Source of the DNA: Gordionus sp. m RMFG-2023
Lineage: Eukaryota; Nematomorpha; Gordioida; Chordodea; Parachordodidae
Assembly (NCBI RefSeq): GCF_954871325.1
Contig: NC_088779.1
Span: forward strand, 18,168,846 to 18,232,845
Reading direction: 5' to 3'
DNA length: 64,000 nucleotides
Under the pieces are notes generated by a model. It did not search any database and had not been told where the DNA came from. It saw only the letters and a list, made by a program, of their open reading frames with translations. Both the position numbers and the translations under genes were made by a program. Below, in pieces: positions 47,052-59,529 of the stretch (its first letter is position 1; each line of letters begins with the position of its first letter).

Positions 47052-49917
47052 CAGGGATGCGAACCCGACAAAATTTTTGCCCGGGTTCGGTTCGGGGTAT
47101 AAAAAAAAAGGTGGGTTCGGTTCGGGTTAGGGAAATATTTTTGAACCCGGGTTTGGTTCGGGTTCAAGAATTTTTGAGTTGATAAAAAAAATTCTATATT
47201 TAAATCATAATAAAAAACTAGACATAAATTTGATATAAAAAATAAATTTTTTATTTTATTTATAGGCAAATATAGTTAAAAATACAAAGCATATAGTCAT
47301 GTATCAATTTTAAAAATTTTATTTAGACGTATTAGCATAATATCTTCCAAGAGTTGTTCACTCATCCTCGATCTATGTGGTGAAAGAATGAATTTCAAAT
47401 GTGAAAAAGATCTTTCAACGCTAACCTATGTTAAATGTTTTTATATGTGAAAATATGAAAAATTAACTTGGGTTGCAGGAACAGCAAATAAGATTTTAGA
47501 TAAAATATATAATTCAGGGTGTTCCAGCTTAGCAGACTCCCAAAAATGCAAAATATTTTCCTTCTTATCTAATTTTTTATAATCGCTAAATCCAGTAATT
47601 ATTGTTCCAATAAATCGTTGGCCCTCTTTTAAGTATTTTCTCCTGCCTTTCTTTAAGTTGTATCAATTTCTCTAAATCATCTTCTTGTTCAATAACTTCA
47701 TCGGAACTAATATCATCAGATAAAATCGGCGTTGTTAAGCTTTTAATTCGTCTCCATAAATTGACAAGATGTTTTTTCGCACAAATCTTATCATCATCAC
47801 TAAGTAATACCTGTAATATTTAAGGATTTATATTGTTTATATTTAAATATTTCATAAAATAACAATTTTAATATAAATCTAAAATAATTAATTTACTAAG
47901 CTTTTAATTAACCTTGTATCTTGGGTCCAGGTATATGGCAGCTAAGAGAATTTCGTTCTTTATAAACCTTTCTTCTCTGTTCTTAAGACAAGAATATAGT
48001 AATTGAGCAAAATGGTTTAGATTTTTTTCCAATTCGATGCAGCATCTTAACCATGCTGCATAAAAATCTGTCAGTGTTAACTGTTCAGATTGGAATTGTT
48101 TGGTTGCGATTTTTAGCGGTTTTGAAATTTCAACAATCGTTATTATCTCTTTCCAATCTTCAGTCAATAAATAATCAGATTGCTCTGTAAAAAAATCTTC
48201 GATATTGGGTTTTAGTAAAATCAGCCTTTCTAACATATCATAGGTTGAATGCCATCTGTGGCAATCTAACACAGGCTTAGGGAGTTTCATATTTTTTAAT
48301 AACTTTTGGTAAGTGGGATGTCTTAATTTTAAATTTAGGCTCCTAGCTTTTGCAATGGTTTCCACAATAGGTGATAATTTTATAGCATCTTGAAGTGCCA
48401 GCTGAAGTGTGTGAGCTGCACACCGTACACTATAAATCGGATAGGATATAATAGTTGATAAAAAAGTATTTTGTATATCATATTTATATACATTTACATC
48501 CATATTTTCCTCATCTGCTGATTCACTCCTTATATCATAATCAGTTTCAGGTTGCAGGAGCTTTATAGCTCTTAAAAAATTAGAACCATTATCAGAAGTA
48601 ATTGTGTATATTTGTCGAATATTAATTTTAAATTTTAGTAAAGTTTTTAATATATTCTCTTTTATATATTCTCCTGTACATCTCTCTTTCAGCTCTACAA
48701 TTCCAAGAGTCCTCAAATTTATAATGGACTTTGATATAAATTGAATATTTACACCAAGAATTGACCTATCTAGTCGTTGAACTGCATCAACTTTTAAACT
48801 TATTAATTTTCCTTCTACCTCTCTCGATATTTTGTCTCTAATTGATTGGGCTGTTTTATTAATAGTTCTGGATAAATTTTCTTTGTTTATAACTAAATTG
48901 AGCCCAGATAGGAGTGGATTTATAATTCTTTGAAATCCCGAATCTTCAATAATTGATAAAGGCCGGCCATTTACAATAACAAGTTCTAGTATAGAACTCA
49001 ATAAATCATTAGATGATATATTTATACTTATATGCTTTTTTGGAAAAAAGGTTTCTATATTAATTTTAGGTTTTTTTGCCAATAACAATTCCTGATATTT
49101 GGTTTTTTCATTTAAATAATTTAAATATTCATTGTTGTGATTTCTTTCCAGGTGTCTTTCTAAATTTGACAAGTGATTACCAGACATTTTTACTTTGCAA
49201 TATGAACATATTGATTTTATTAAGGGTAAAATGCTTATCAAATATGACTTTATCTTTAATCTTAAATCTATAAAAAGAGAACAATTTTTTTAAATAGCAA
49301 TGATTTCAGAATTAAAAAAGAGATATTTATAAATTTAATTTCATTTATAATATGCACTTCATTAATATCTTGTAAAAATTAAACTGAACCAAAAATAAAT
49401 GATTAGCATATATAAATTTTAAAATCATTTTAATAAGTTCACAAAAACTGCCCTACATTTAACAATTTTTAAGTTAGATGTTTAGAATTTTTTAAATTAA
49501 CAATATAATAATTTTTACTTTGATCTGTTAACCATTTTCTTCTAATTAATAATCTTTAAGAATAATAAGATAAAAATTTAAAAATAAATGGCGTAAATTC
49601 AATTGTTTAAAATTTTTAACACTCCAATAGGAATCGAGAATAAATTTAAAAATGGCATAAATGAATTAAGTTGTTAAAATTTATTAAGACTTCATTTAAT
49701 TGGAAATTTGAAAATATAATATTTGTATTTACATATATTAATATATGATTTAAATAATACACTGAACCCGATTGAACCCGGGTTCAAATAAAATTCTTGG
49801 GTTCGGTTCGGGGTTTTGAAAATTTTATAAATGGGGTTCAGGTTCGGTTCGGGTTCAGAGTTTATTTCTAAAAACCCGGGTTCACTTCTCCGGGTTCGGG
49901 TTCGGTTCGAATCCCTG
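47052..49917 (-). mobile_element. hAT element copy 1 (2.87 kb, near-intact)
   Basis: Terminal repeats CAGGGATGCGAACC and GGTTCGAATCCCTG are flanked by exact 8-bp duplications GGTGTAAC (47044-47051 and 49918-49925). Subterminal GGGTTCGGTTCGGG arrays occur at both ends. It encodes a transposase on the minus strand and is nearly identical to the oppositely oriented copy at 51188-53994, so activity was recent. Confidence 0.96.
47300..49241 (-). CDS. hAT transposase with two introns (copy 1)
   Basis: A 445-codon open stretch (47904-49241) contains a BED-like zinc finger (CSYCKVKMSGNHLSNLERHL), a catalytic-region segment with TSDNGSNFLRAI, the CAAHTLQLALQDA box and RWHSTYDMLERL. Exon 1 ends ...DPRYK at 47913. 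A 102-bp intron (47811-47912, GTTAAT...ACAG) joins to VLLSDDDK. A 42-bp intron (47426-47467) joins PATQ to VSVERSFSHLKFILSPHRSR, the hAT dimerisation motif, ending near 47300. The 49241 start codon would be TTG; a TTTTTATAG acceptor just upstream suggests a missing 5' exon. One frame change within exon 2 is shared with copy 2, so this transposase may be inactive or need another splice. Confidence 0.85.
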
Positions 49918-49925
49918 GGTGTAAC

Positions 49926-50254
49926 TAAACTGAGAATTGATAGGTAAAATTTATTTTTATTTTATTGCCTATCAATTATTTTTAAATATATAAATAAATT
50001 ATTTTTAAAGTAAAAATAAAATCTATCCAAAATTATAATTATTTAAATAGATAAATTAGAATATAGAAGATATTGTAGTCCATAAATTTATAATATGTAT
50101 AGAACAGATCTATTATATAGAAAATATAACACACATAATATATTTTGTATATCATAAATATAATTCCACTAGATGGCGTAAATTATTATAATTTTAGTTT
50201 TTAATTATAAATAATATGAATTATAGGAGCATTCTTCTTCGCTCTGGATTAATT
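49926..50254. other. Spacer between hAT copy 1 and satellite B
   Basis: AT-rich and without recognisable coding sequence. Confidence 0.3.
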
Positions 50255-51179
50255 GATTTGGTACCAACTTATATAAACATAAAATGAAAAAATTTTTAAG
50301 ATCCCATCATTATTTTTGGAGTTATGATGTGGATTCTCAGTTTAGTCAATTTTTTAATTTTTTTTTAAATTTTTGGGATTTTAAAAATATTTTATTTTTT
50401 TTGACTCTTTGGTGTAAACTAACTTATATAAACATAAAATGAAAAAAATTTTAAGTTTCATCATTATTTTTGGAGTTATGATGTGGATTCTCAGTTTAGT
50501 CAATTTTTAACTTTTTTTTAGATTTTTGGGATTTTAAAAATATTTTATTTCTTTTGACTGATTTGGTGTAAACTAACTTATATAAACATAAAATGAAAAA
50601 AATTTTAAGTTTCCATCATTATTTTTGGAGTTATGATGTGGATTCTCAGTTTAGTCAATTTTTTAATTTATTTTAAATTTTTGGGATTTTAAAAATATTT
50701 TACTTTTTTTGACTCATTTGGTGTAAACTAACTTATATAAACATAAAATGAAAAAAATTTTTAAGTTTCCATCATTATTTTTGGAGTTATGATATGGATT
50801 CTCAGTTTAGTCAATTTTTTAATTTTTTTTAAAATTTTTGGGATTTTAAAAATATTTTTTTTTGACTCATTTGGTGTAAACTAATAAACATAAAATGAAA
50901 AAAATTTTAAGTTTCCATCATTATTTTTGGAGTTATGATGTGGATTCTCAGTTTAGTCAATTTTTTAATTTTTTTTTAAATTTTTGGGATTTTAAAAATA
51001 TTTTATTTTTTTTTGACTCATTTGGTGTAAACTAACTTATATAAACATAAAATGAAAAAAATATTAAATTTCCATCATTATTTTTGGAGTTATGATGTGG
51101 ATTCTCAGTTTAGTCAATTTTTTAATTTTTTTTTAAATTTTTGGGATTTTAAAAATATTTTATTTTTTTGACTCATTTG
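50255..51179 (+). repeat. Satellite B (about 155 bp monomer), left arm
   Basis: Six head-to-tail copies of a monomer starting GTGTAAACTAACTTATATAA, then 'tttccatcattatttttgga', 'gttatgatgtggattctcag', 'tttagtcaattttttaattt' and 'ttttgactcatttg'. Interrupted by a hAT insertion at 51188, it continues at 54003-54400. Confidence 0.95.
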
Positions 51180-51187
51180 GTGTAAAC

Positions 51188-53994
51188 CAGGGATTTGAAC
51201 CGAACCCGGAGAAGTAAACCCGGGTTTTTAGAAATAAACTCTGAACCCGAACCGAACCTGAACCCCATTTATAAAATTTTCAAAACCTCGAACCGAACCC
51301 AAGAATTTTATTTGAACCCGGGTTCAATCGGGTTCAGTGTATTATTTAAATCATATATTAATATATGTAAATACAAATATTATATTTTCAAATTTCCAAT
51401 TAAATGAAGTCTTAATAAATTTTAAATAACTTAATTCATTTATGCCATTTTAAATTTATTCTCGATTCCTATTGGAGTGTTAAAAAATTTTAAACAATTG
51501 AAATAATTTACGCCATTTATTTTTAAAATTAGAAGAAAATGGTTAACACATCAAAGTAAAAATTATTATATTGTTAATTTAAAAAATTCTAAACATCTAA
51601 CTTAAAAATTGTTAAATGTAGGGCAGTTTTTGTGAACTTATTAAAATGATTTTAAAATTTATATATGCTAATCATTTATTTTTGGTTCAGTTTAATTTTT
51701 ACAAGATATTAATGAAGTGCATATTATAAATGAAATTAAATTTATAAATATCTCTTTTTTAATTCTGAAATCATTGCTATTTAAAAAAATTGTTCTCTTT
51801 TTATAGATTTAAGATTAAAGATAAAGTCATATTTGATAAGCATTTTACCCTTAATAAAATCAATATGTTCATATTGCAAAGTAAAAATGTCTGGTAATCA
51901 CTTGTCAAATTTAGAAAGACACCTGGAAAGAAATCACAACAATGAATATTTAAATTATTTAAATGAAAAAACCAAATATCAGGAATTGTTATTGGCAAAA
52001 AAACCTAAAATTAATATAGAAACCTTTTTTCCAAAAAAGCATATAAGTATAAATATATCATCTAATGATTTGATGAGTTCTATACTAGAACTTGTTACTG
52101 TAAATGGCCGGCCTTTATCAATTATTGAAGATTCGGGATTTCAAAGAATTATAAATCCACTCCTATCTGGGCTCAATTTAGTTATAAACAAAGAAAATTT
52201 ATCCAGAACTATTAATAAAACAGCCCAATCAAGAGACAAAATATCGAGAGAGGTAGAAGGAAAATTAATAAGTTTAAAATTTGATGCAGTTCAACGACTA
52301 GATAGGTCAATTCTTGGTGTAAATATTCAATTTATATCAAAGTCCATTATAAATTTGAGGACTCTTGGAATTGTAGAGCTGAAAGAGAGATGTACAGGAG
52401 AATATATAAAAGAGAATATATTAAAAACTTTACTAAAATTTAAAATTAATATTCAACAAATATACACAATTACTTCTGATAATGGTTGTAATTTTTTAAG
52501 AGCTATAAAGCTCCTGCAACCTGAAACTGATTATGATATAAGGAGTGAATCAGCAGATGAGGAAAATATGGATGTAAATGTATATAAATATGATATACAA
52601 AATACTTTTTTATCAACTATTATATCCTATCCGATTTATAGTGTACGGTGTGCAGCTCACACACTTCAGCTGGCACTTCAAGATGCTATAAAATTATCAC
52701 CTATTGTGGAAACCATTGCAAAAGCTAGGAGCCTAAATTTAAAATTAAGACATCCCACTTACCAAAAGTTATTAAAAAATATGAAACTCCATAAGCCTGT
52801 GTTAGATTGCCACAGATGGCATTCAACCCATGATATGTTAAAAGGCTGATTTTACTAAAAACCAATATCGAAGATTTTTTTACAGAGCAATCTGATTATT
52901 TATTGACTGAAGATTGGAAAGAGATAATAACGATTGTTGAAATTTTAAAACCGCTAAAAATCGCAACCAAACAATTCCAATCTGAACAGTTAACACTGAC
53001 AGATTTTTATGCAGCATGGTTAAGATGCTGCATCGAACTGGAAAAAAATCTAAACCATTTTGCTCAATTACTATATTCTTGTCTTAAGAACAGAGAAGAA
53101 AGGTTTATAAAGAACGAAATTCTCTTAGCTGCCATATACCCGGACCCAAGATACAAGGTTAATTAAAAGCTTAGTAAATTAATTATTTTAGATTTATATT
53201 AAAATTGTTATTTTATGAAATATTTAAATATAAACAATATAAATCCTTAAATATTACAGGTATTACTTAGTGATGATGATAAGATTTGTGCGAAAAAACA
53301 TCTTGTCAATTTATGGAGACGAATTAAAAGCTTAACAACGCCGATTTTATCTGATGATATTAGTTCCGATGAAATTATTGAACAAGAAGATGATTTAGAG
53401 AAATTGATACAACTTAAAGAAAGGCAGGAGAAAATACTTAAAAGAGGGCCAACGATTTATTGGAACAATAATTACTGGGTTTAGCGATTATAAAAGATTA
53501 GATAAGAAGGAAAATATTTTGCATTTTTGGGAGTCTGCTAAGCTAGAACACCCTGAATTATATATTTTATCTAAAATCTTATTTGCTGTTCCTGCAACCC
53601 AAGTTAATTTTTCATATTTTCACATATAAATACATTTAACATAGGTTAGCGTTGAAAGATCTTTTTCACATTTGAAATTCATTCTTTCACCACATAGATC
53701 GAGGATGAGTGAACAACTCTTGGAAGATATTATGCTAATACGTCTAAATAAAATTTTTAAAATTGATACATGACTATATGCTTTGTATTTTTAACTATAT
53801 TTGCCTGTAAATAAAATAAAAAATTTATTTTTTATATCAAATTTATGTCTAGTTTTTTATTATGATTTAAATATAGAATTTTTTTTATCAACTCAAAAAT
53901 TCTTGAACCCGAACCAAACCCGGGTTCAAAAATATTTCCCTGAACCGAACCCGAACCGAACCCGGGCAAAAATTTTGTCGGGTTCGCATCCCTG
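51188..53994 (+). mobile_element. hAT element copy 2 (2.81 kb), inserted in satellite B
   Basis: CAGGGATTTGAACCGAACC at the left and GGGTTCGCATCCCTG at the right. The 8-bp duplications GTGTAAAC (51180-51187 and 53995-54002) are part of the satellite monomer, so the insertion is inside the array. Same family as 47052-49917 but on the other strand. Confidence 0.96.
51833..53773 (+). pseudogene. hAT transposase, copy 2 (frameshifted)
   Basis: Almost identical to copy 1. The same zinc finger, TSDNG, CAAHTLQLA and dimerisation motifs are present, and the same introns (53158-53259, 102 bp; 53603-53644, 42 bp) join DPRYK|VLLSD and PATQ|VSVERSFS. The stop after the second intron is at 53771-53773. 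Compared with copy 1, a small deletion near 52840 shifts the frame after HDMLKG, so the main frame closes at 338 codons and resumes at 52903. It also shares the exon-2 frame change. Confidence 0.85.
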
Positions 53995-54002
53995 GTGTAA
54001 AC

Positions 54003-54400
54003 TAACCTATTTAAACATAAAATGAAAAAATTTTTAAGTTTCCATCATTATTTTTGGAGTTATGATGTGGATTCTCAGTTTAATCAATTTTTTAATTTTT
54101 TTAAAAATTTTTGGGATTTTAAAAATATTTTATTTTTTTGACTCATTTGGTGTAAACTAACTTATTTAAACATAAAATGAAAAAATTTTTAAGTTTCCAT
54201 CATTATTTTTGAAGTTATGATGTGGATTCTCAGTTTAGTCAATTTTTTAATTTTTTTTTAAATTTTTGGTATTTTAAAAATATTTTATTTTTTTGACTCA
54301 TTAGGTGTAAACTAACTTATATAAACATAAAATGAAAAAAATTTTAAGTTTCCATCATTATTTTGGGAGTTATGATGTGGATTCTCAGTTTAGTAAATTT
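54003..54400 (+). repeat. Satellite B, left arm continued
   Basis: About 2.5 further monomers in the same orientation as 50255-51179. The last is cut within the 'gattctcagtttagtaaat' part, where a MULE-like core begins. Confidence 0.94.
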
Positions 54401-54419
54401 TTAAAAAAAATCGTATACC

Positions 54420-54990
54420 CTTAAATAATTTAATTTTTGGGAGTGACGGAGATGGTATCGGCCTTGCGTAGAAATTTTATAAATTCAACCCATCTTTTAT
54501 GTACTAAGCACATTAAAGAAAATGAAAATTAGAAACATAATTATAAATTTTATTTTCAATAAAGATGGAATAATATATTCATTAACCGATGAAATCTTTA
54601 AAAAAAATACAGATAATTTAAAACAATATTTACCTTTAAAAAATGAAATAATTTTAACACCATACACCAACAATAATTGTGAAAGTATAAATCATGTATT
54701 AAAAACAAAATTTGATTGGAAAAAAACTCCTTTACATATAATGATAAATAAAATAAATGATATAATTTTAATACAAGAAAAAGACTACGAGAGAGCCATA
54801 TGTAGGTTGGGCCCTTATTATCTAACAAAGGCATTAGATATATCATCCATGCATCAGAGCTGGGCTGAGATGACAGATGCTTAACATAAGGCAATTCTGT
54901 TGAAAATAGTAATGGAAAACTAATTACCTCAACATGTGGTCAATTAGCTATAATGAAACCTTTAGGATCAAAAAAACCTAATCAAGCCAA
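54420..54990 (+). pseudogene. Mutator-like (MULE) transposase fragment
   Basis: A plus-strand stretch reads EMVSALRRNFINSTHLLCTKHIKEN (two blocks, about 54447-54525), matching the 'TDgE.AL..A....FP.A.hLlC..H...N' segment of MULE catalytic domains. The 120-codon frame at 54522-54884 then has YTNNNCESINHVLKTKFDW, typical of the 'N..ESmN.vLK...dw' segment, and EKDYERAICRLGPYYL. Stops between the two blocks and absence of the N-terminus show it is broken. It lies exactly between inverted arms of satellite B, which may be its terminal inverted repeats. Confidence 0.62.
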
Positions 54991-55414
54991 AAGAGCCAAA
55001 GCGTAAAGAACGAAAACAATAAGACCATAGATTTATGTTTTTTATTATAAATCTCTAATTTCCAACAATTAATATATCCAATAATTAATTAAATAATTCT
55101 CCCTATATTTATAAAAAATAATTTATATATTTTTAACAATTATCGATCCTCCTGGCTTTTACAAAAAATTGATATATGTATGTAAAGAAACCTTCTTATC
55201 TTCTTATGAAACTTTATAATGAGTTTATATTTATCTTAATTTTTTTTATAAAATTATATAATATTTGCGGTATTGCTATTTCTAATTGGTCTAAATATTT
55301 TATTACTCTTTTTTTATGATATAAAAATACCCAACGGTCTTTTTTACCCCTAAATTTTAATTGAAGTAAACTAGTTTTCCGATTCCAACTATAAAATAAT
55401 GCATTTATTTATGT
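54991..55414. other. MULE core, 3' non-coding part
   Basis: No coding sequence recognised. It separates the MULE fragment from the right satellite B arm. Confidence 0.35.
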
Positions 55415-58400
55415 TTATATAAGTAAGTTTACACCAAAAGAGTCAAAAAAAATAAAATATTTTTAAAATCACAAAAATCTAAAAAAAATTAAAAAATTGA
55501 CCAAACTGAGAATCCACATCGTAACTCCAAAAATAATGATGGAAACTTAAAATTTTTTTCATTTTATGTTTATATAAGTTAGTTTACACCAAATGAGTCA
55601 AAAAAAATAAAATATTTTTAAAATCCCAAAAATCTAAAAAAAAATTAAAAAATTGACTAAACTGAGAATCCACATCATAACTTCAAAAATAATGATGGAA
55701 ACTTAAAAATTTTTTCATTTTATGTTTATATAAGTTAGTTTACACCAAATGAGTCAAAAAAAAATAAAATATTTTAAAATCCCTTAAAATTTTTTTCATT
55801 TTATCTTTTTATAAGTTAGTTTACACCAAATGAGTCAAAAAAAATAAAATATTTTTAAATCCCAAAAATCTAAAAAAAAATTAAAAAATAGATTAAACTG
55901 AGAATCCACATCATAACTCCAAAAATAATGATGGAAACTTAAAAATTTTTTCATTTTATGTTTATATAAGTTAGTTTACACCAAATGAGTCAAAAAAAAT
56001 AAAATATTTTTAAATCCCAAAAATCTAAAAAAAAATTAAAAAATAGATTAAACTGAGAATCCACATCATAACTCCAAAAATAATGATGGAAACTTAAAAA
56101 TTTTTTCATTTTATGTTTATATAAGTTAGTTTACACCAAATGAGTCAAAAAAATAAAAATATTTTTAAAATCCCAAAAATCTAAAAAAAAAATTAAAAAA
56201 TTGATTAAACTGAGAATCCACATCATAACTCCAAAAATAATGATGGAAACTTAAAATTTTTTTCATTTTATGTTTATATAAGTTAGTTTACACCAAATGA
56301 GTCAAAAAAAATAAAATATTTTTAAAATCCCAAAAATCTAAAAAAAAATTAAAAAATTGACTAATCTGAGAATCCACATCATAACTCCAAAAATAATGAA
56401 GGAAACTTAAAATTTTTTTCATTTTATGTTTATATAAGTTAGTTTACACCAAATGAGTCAAAAAAATAAAATATTTTTAAAATCCCAAAAATCTAAAAAA
56501 AAATTAAAAAATTGACTAAACTGAGAATCCACATCATAACTCCAAAAATAATGATGGAAACTTAAAATTTTTTTCATTTTATGTTTATATAAGTTAGTTT
56601 ACACCAAATGAGTCAAAAAAAATAAAATATTTTTAAAATCCCAAACATCTAAAAAAAAATTAATTGACTAAACTGAGAATCCACATCATAACTCCAAAAA
56701 TAATGATGGAGACTTAAAATTTTTTTCATATTATCTTTATATAAGTTAGTTTACACCAAATGAGTCAAAAAAAAATAAAATATTTTTAAAATCCCAAAAA
56801 TCTAAAAAAAAATTAAAAAATTGATTAAACTGAGAATCCGCATCATAACTCCAAAAATAATGATGGAAACTTAAAAATTTTTTCATTTTATGTTTATATA
56901 AGTTAGTTTACACCAAATGAGTCAAAAAAATAAAATATTTTTAAAATCCCAAAAATTTTTAAAAAAATTAAAAAATTGACTAAACTGAGAACCCACATCA
57001 TAACTCCAAAAATAATGATGGAAACTTCAAAATTTTTTCATATCATGTTTATATAAGTTAGTTTACACAAAATAAGTCAAAAAAAATAAAATATTTTGAA
57101 AATCCCAAAAATTTTAAAAAAAATTAAAAAATTGACTAAACTGAGAATCCACATCATAACTCCAAAAATAATGATGGAAACTTAAAATTTTTTTCATTTT
57201 ATGTTTATATAAGTTCGTTTACACCAAATGAGTCAAAAAAATAAAATATTTTTAAAATCCCAAAAATCTAAAAAAAAATTAAAAAATTGACTAAACTGAG
57301 AATCCACATCATAACTCCAAAAATAATGATGGAAACTAAAAAAATTTTTCATTTTATGTTTAAATAAGTTAGTTTACTCCTAATAAGTCAAAAAAATAAA
57401 ATATTTTTAAAATCCCAAAAATCTAAAAAAAAATCAAAAAATTGACTAAACTGAGAATCCACATCATAACTCCAAAAATAATGATAGAAACTTAAAAATT
57501 TTTTCATTTTATGTTTATATAAATTAGTTTACACCAAATGAGTCTAAAAAAATAAAATATTTTTAAAATCCCAAAATCTAAAAAAAAATTAAAAAATTGA
57601 CTAATCTGAGAATCCACATCATAACTCCAAAAATAATGATGGAAACTTAAAATTTTTTTCATTTTATGTTTATATAAGTTAGTTTACACCAAATGAGTCA
57701 AAAAAATAAAGTATTTTTAAAATCCCAAAAATCTAAAAAAAAATTAAAAAATTGACTAAACTGAGAATCCACATCATAACTCCAAAAATAATGAGGGAAA
57801 CTTAAAATTTTTTTCATTTTATGTTTATATAAGTTAGTTTACACCAAATGAGTCAAAAAAATAAAATATTTTTAAAATCCCAAAAATTTTTAAAAAATTA
57901 AAAAATTGACTAAACTGAGAATCCACATCATAACTCCAAAAATAATGATGGAAACTTCAAAATTTTTTCATATTATGTTTATATAAGTTAGTTTACACAA
58001 AATGAGTCAAAAAAAATAAAATATTTTTAAAATCCCAAAAAATTAAAAAATTGACTAAACTGGGAATCCACATCATAACTCCAAAAATAATGATGGAAAC
58101 TTAAAAATTTTTTCATTTTATGTTTATATAAGTTAGTTTACACTAAATGAGTCAAAAAAAATAAAATATTTTTAAAGTCCCAAAAATCTAAAAAAAAATT
58201 AAAAAATTGACTAAACTGAGAATCCACATCATAACTCCAAAAATAATGATGGAAACTTAAAATTTTTTTCATCTTATGTTTATATAAGTTAGTTTACACC
58301 AAATGAGTCAAAAAAAATAAAATATTTTTAAAATCTCAAAAATCTAAAAAAAAATTAAAAAATTGACTAAACTGAGAATCCACATCATAACTCCAAAAAT

Positions 58401-59517
58401 AATGATGGAAACTTAAAAAATTTTTATGTTTAAATAAGTTAGTTTACACCAAATGAGTCAAAAAAAATAAAATATTTTTAAAATCCCAAAAATCTAAAAA
58501 AAAATTAAAAAATTGACTAAACTTAGAATCCACATCATAACTCCAAAAATAATGATGGAAACTTAAAATTTTTTTCATTTTATGTTTAAATAAGTTAGTT
58601 TACTCCTAATGAGTCAAAAAAATAAAATATTTTTAAAATCCCAAAAATCTAAAAAAAAATCAAAAAATTGACTAAACTGAGAATCCACATCATAACTCCA
58701 AAAATAATGATGGAAACTTAAAATTTTTTTCATTTTATGTTTATATAAGTTAGTTTACACCAAATGAGTCAAAAAAAATAAAATATTTTTAAAATCCCAA
58801 ACATCTAAAAAAAAATTAAAAAATTGACTAAACTGAGAATCCACATCATAACTCCAAAAATAATGATGGAGACTTAAAATTTTTTTCATTTTATCTTTAT
58901 ATAAGTTAGTTTACACCAAATGAGTCAAAAAAAATAAAATATTTTTAAAATCCCAATCTAAAAAAAAATTAAAAAATTGATTAAACTGAGAATCCACATC
59001 ATAACTCCAAAAATAATGATGGAAACTTAAAAATTTTTTCATTTTATGTTTATATAAGTTAGTTTACACCAAATGAATCAAAAAAATAAAATATTTTTAA
59101 AATCCCAAAAATTTTTAAAAAAATTAAAAAATTGACTAAACTGAGAACCCACATCATAACTCCAAAAATAATGATGGAAACTTCAAAATTTTTTCATATT
59201 ATGTATATATAAGTTAGTTTACACAAAATGAGTCAAAAAAAATAGAATATTTTTAAAATCCCAAAAATTTTAAAAAAAATTAAAAAATTGACTAAACTGA
59301 GAATCCACATTATAACTCCAAAAATAATGATGGAAACTTAAAATTTTTTTCATTTTATGTTTATATAAGTTAGTTTACACCAAATGAGTCAAAAAAAATA
59401 AAATATTTTTAAAATCCCAAAAATCTAAAAAAAAATTAAAAAATTGACTAATCTGAGAATCCACATCATAACTCCAAAAATAATGATGGAAACTTAAAAT
59501 TTTTTTCATTTTATATT
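55415..59517 (-). repeat. Satellite B, right arm (inverted, about 26 monomers)
   Basis: The 155-bp monomer repeats head to tail in the orientation opposite to 50255-54400: 'gtttacaccaaatgagtcaa', 'actgagaatccacatcataa', 'ctccaaaaataatgatggaa'. Monomers are highly alike with local blocks of shared variants (for example a 'cccaaaaatttttaaaaa' version near 56950, 57890 and 59110, and 'cactaaatgag'), which suggests multi-monomer duplications. Confidence 0.96.
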
Positions 59518-59529
59518 TAGATATATTTT

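Noticed and set aside
54598-54894. Minus-strand 98-codon frame
   Set aside because: Antisense to the MULE-like fragment, which has the recognisable motifs.
55415-59517. CRISPR-like array
   Set aside because: Whole 155-bp monomers repeat without short direct repeats separated by unique spacers, and the context is eukaryotic with spliceosomal introns and transposons.
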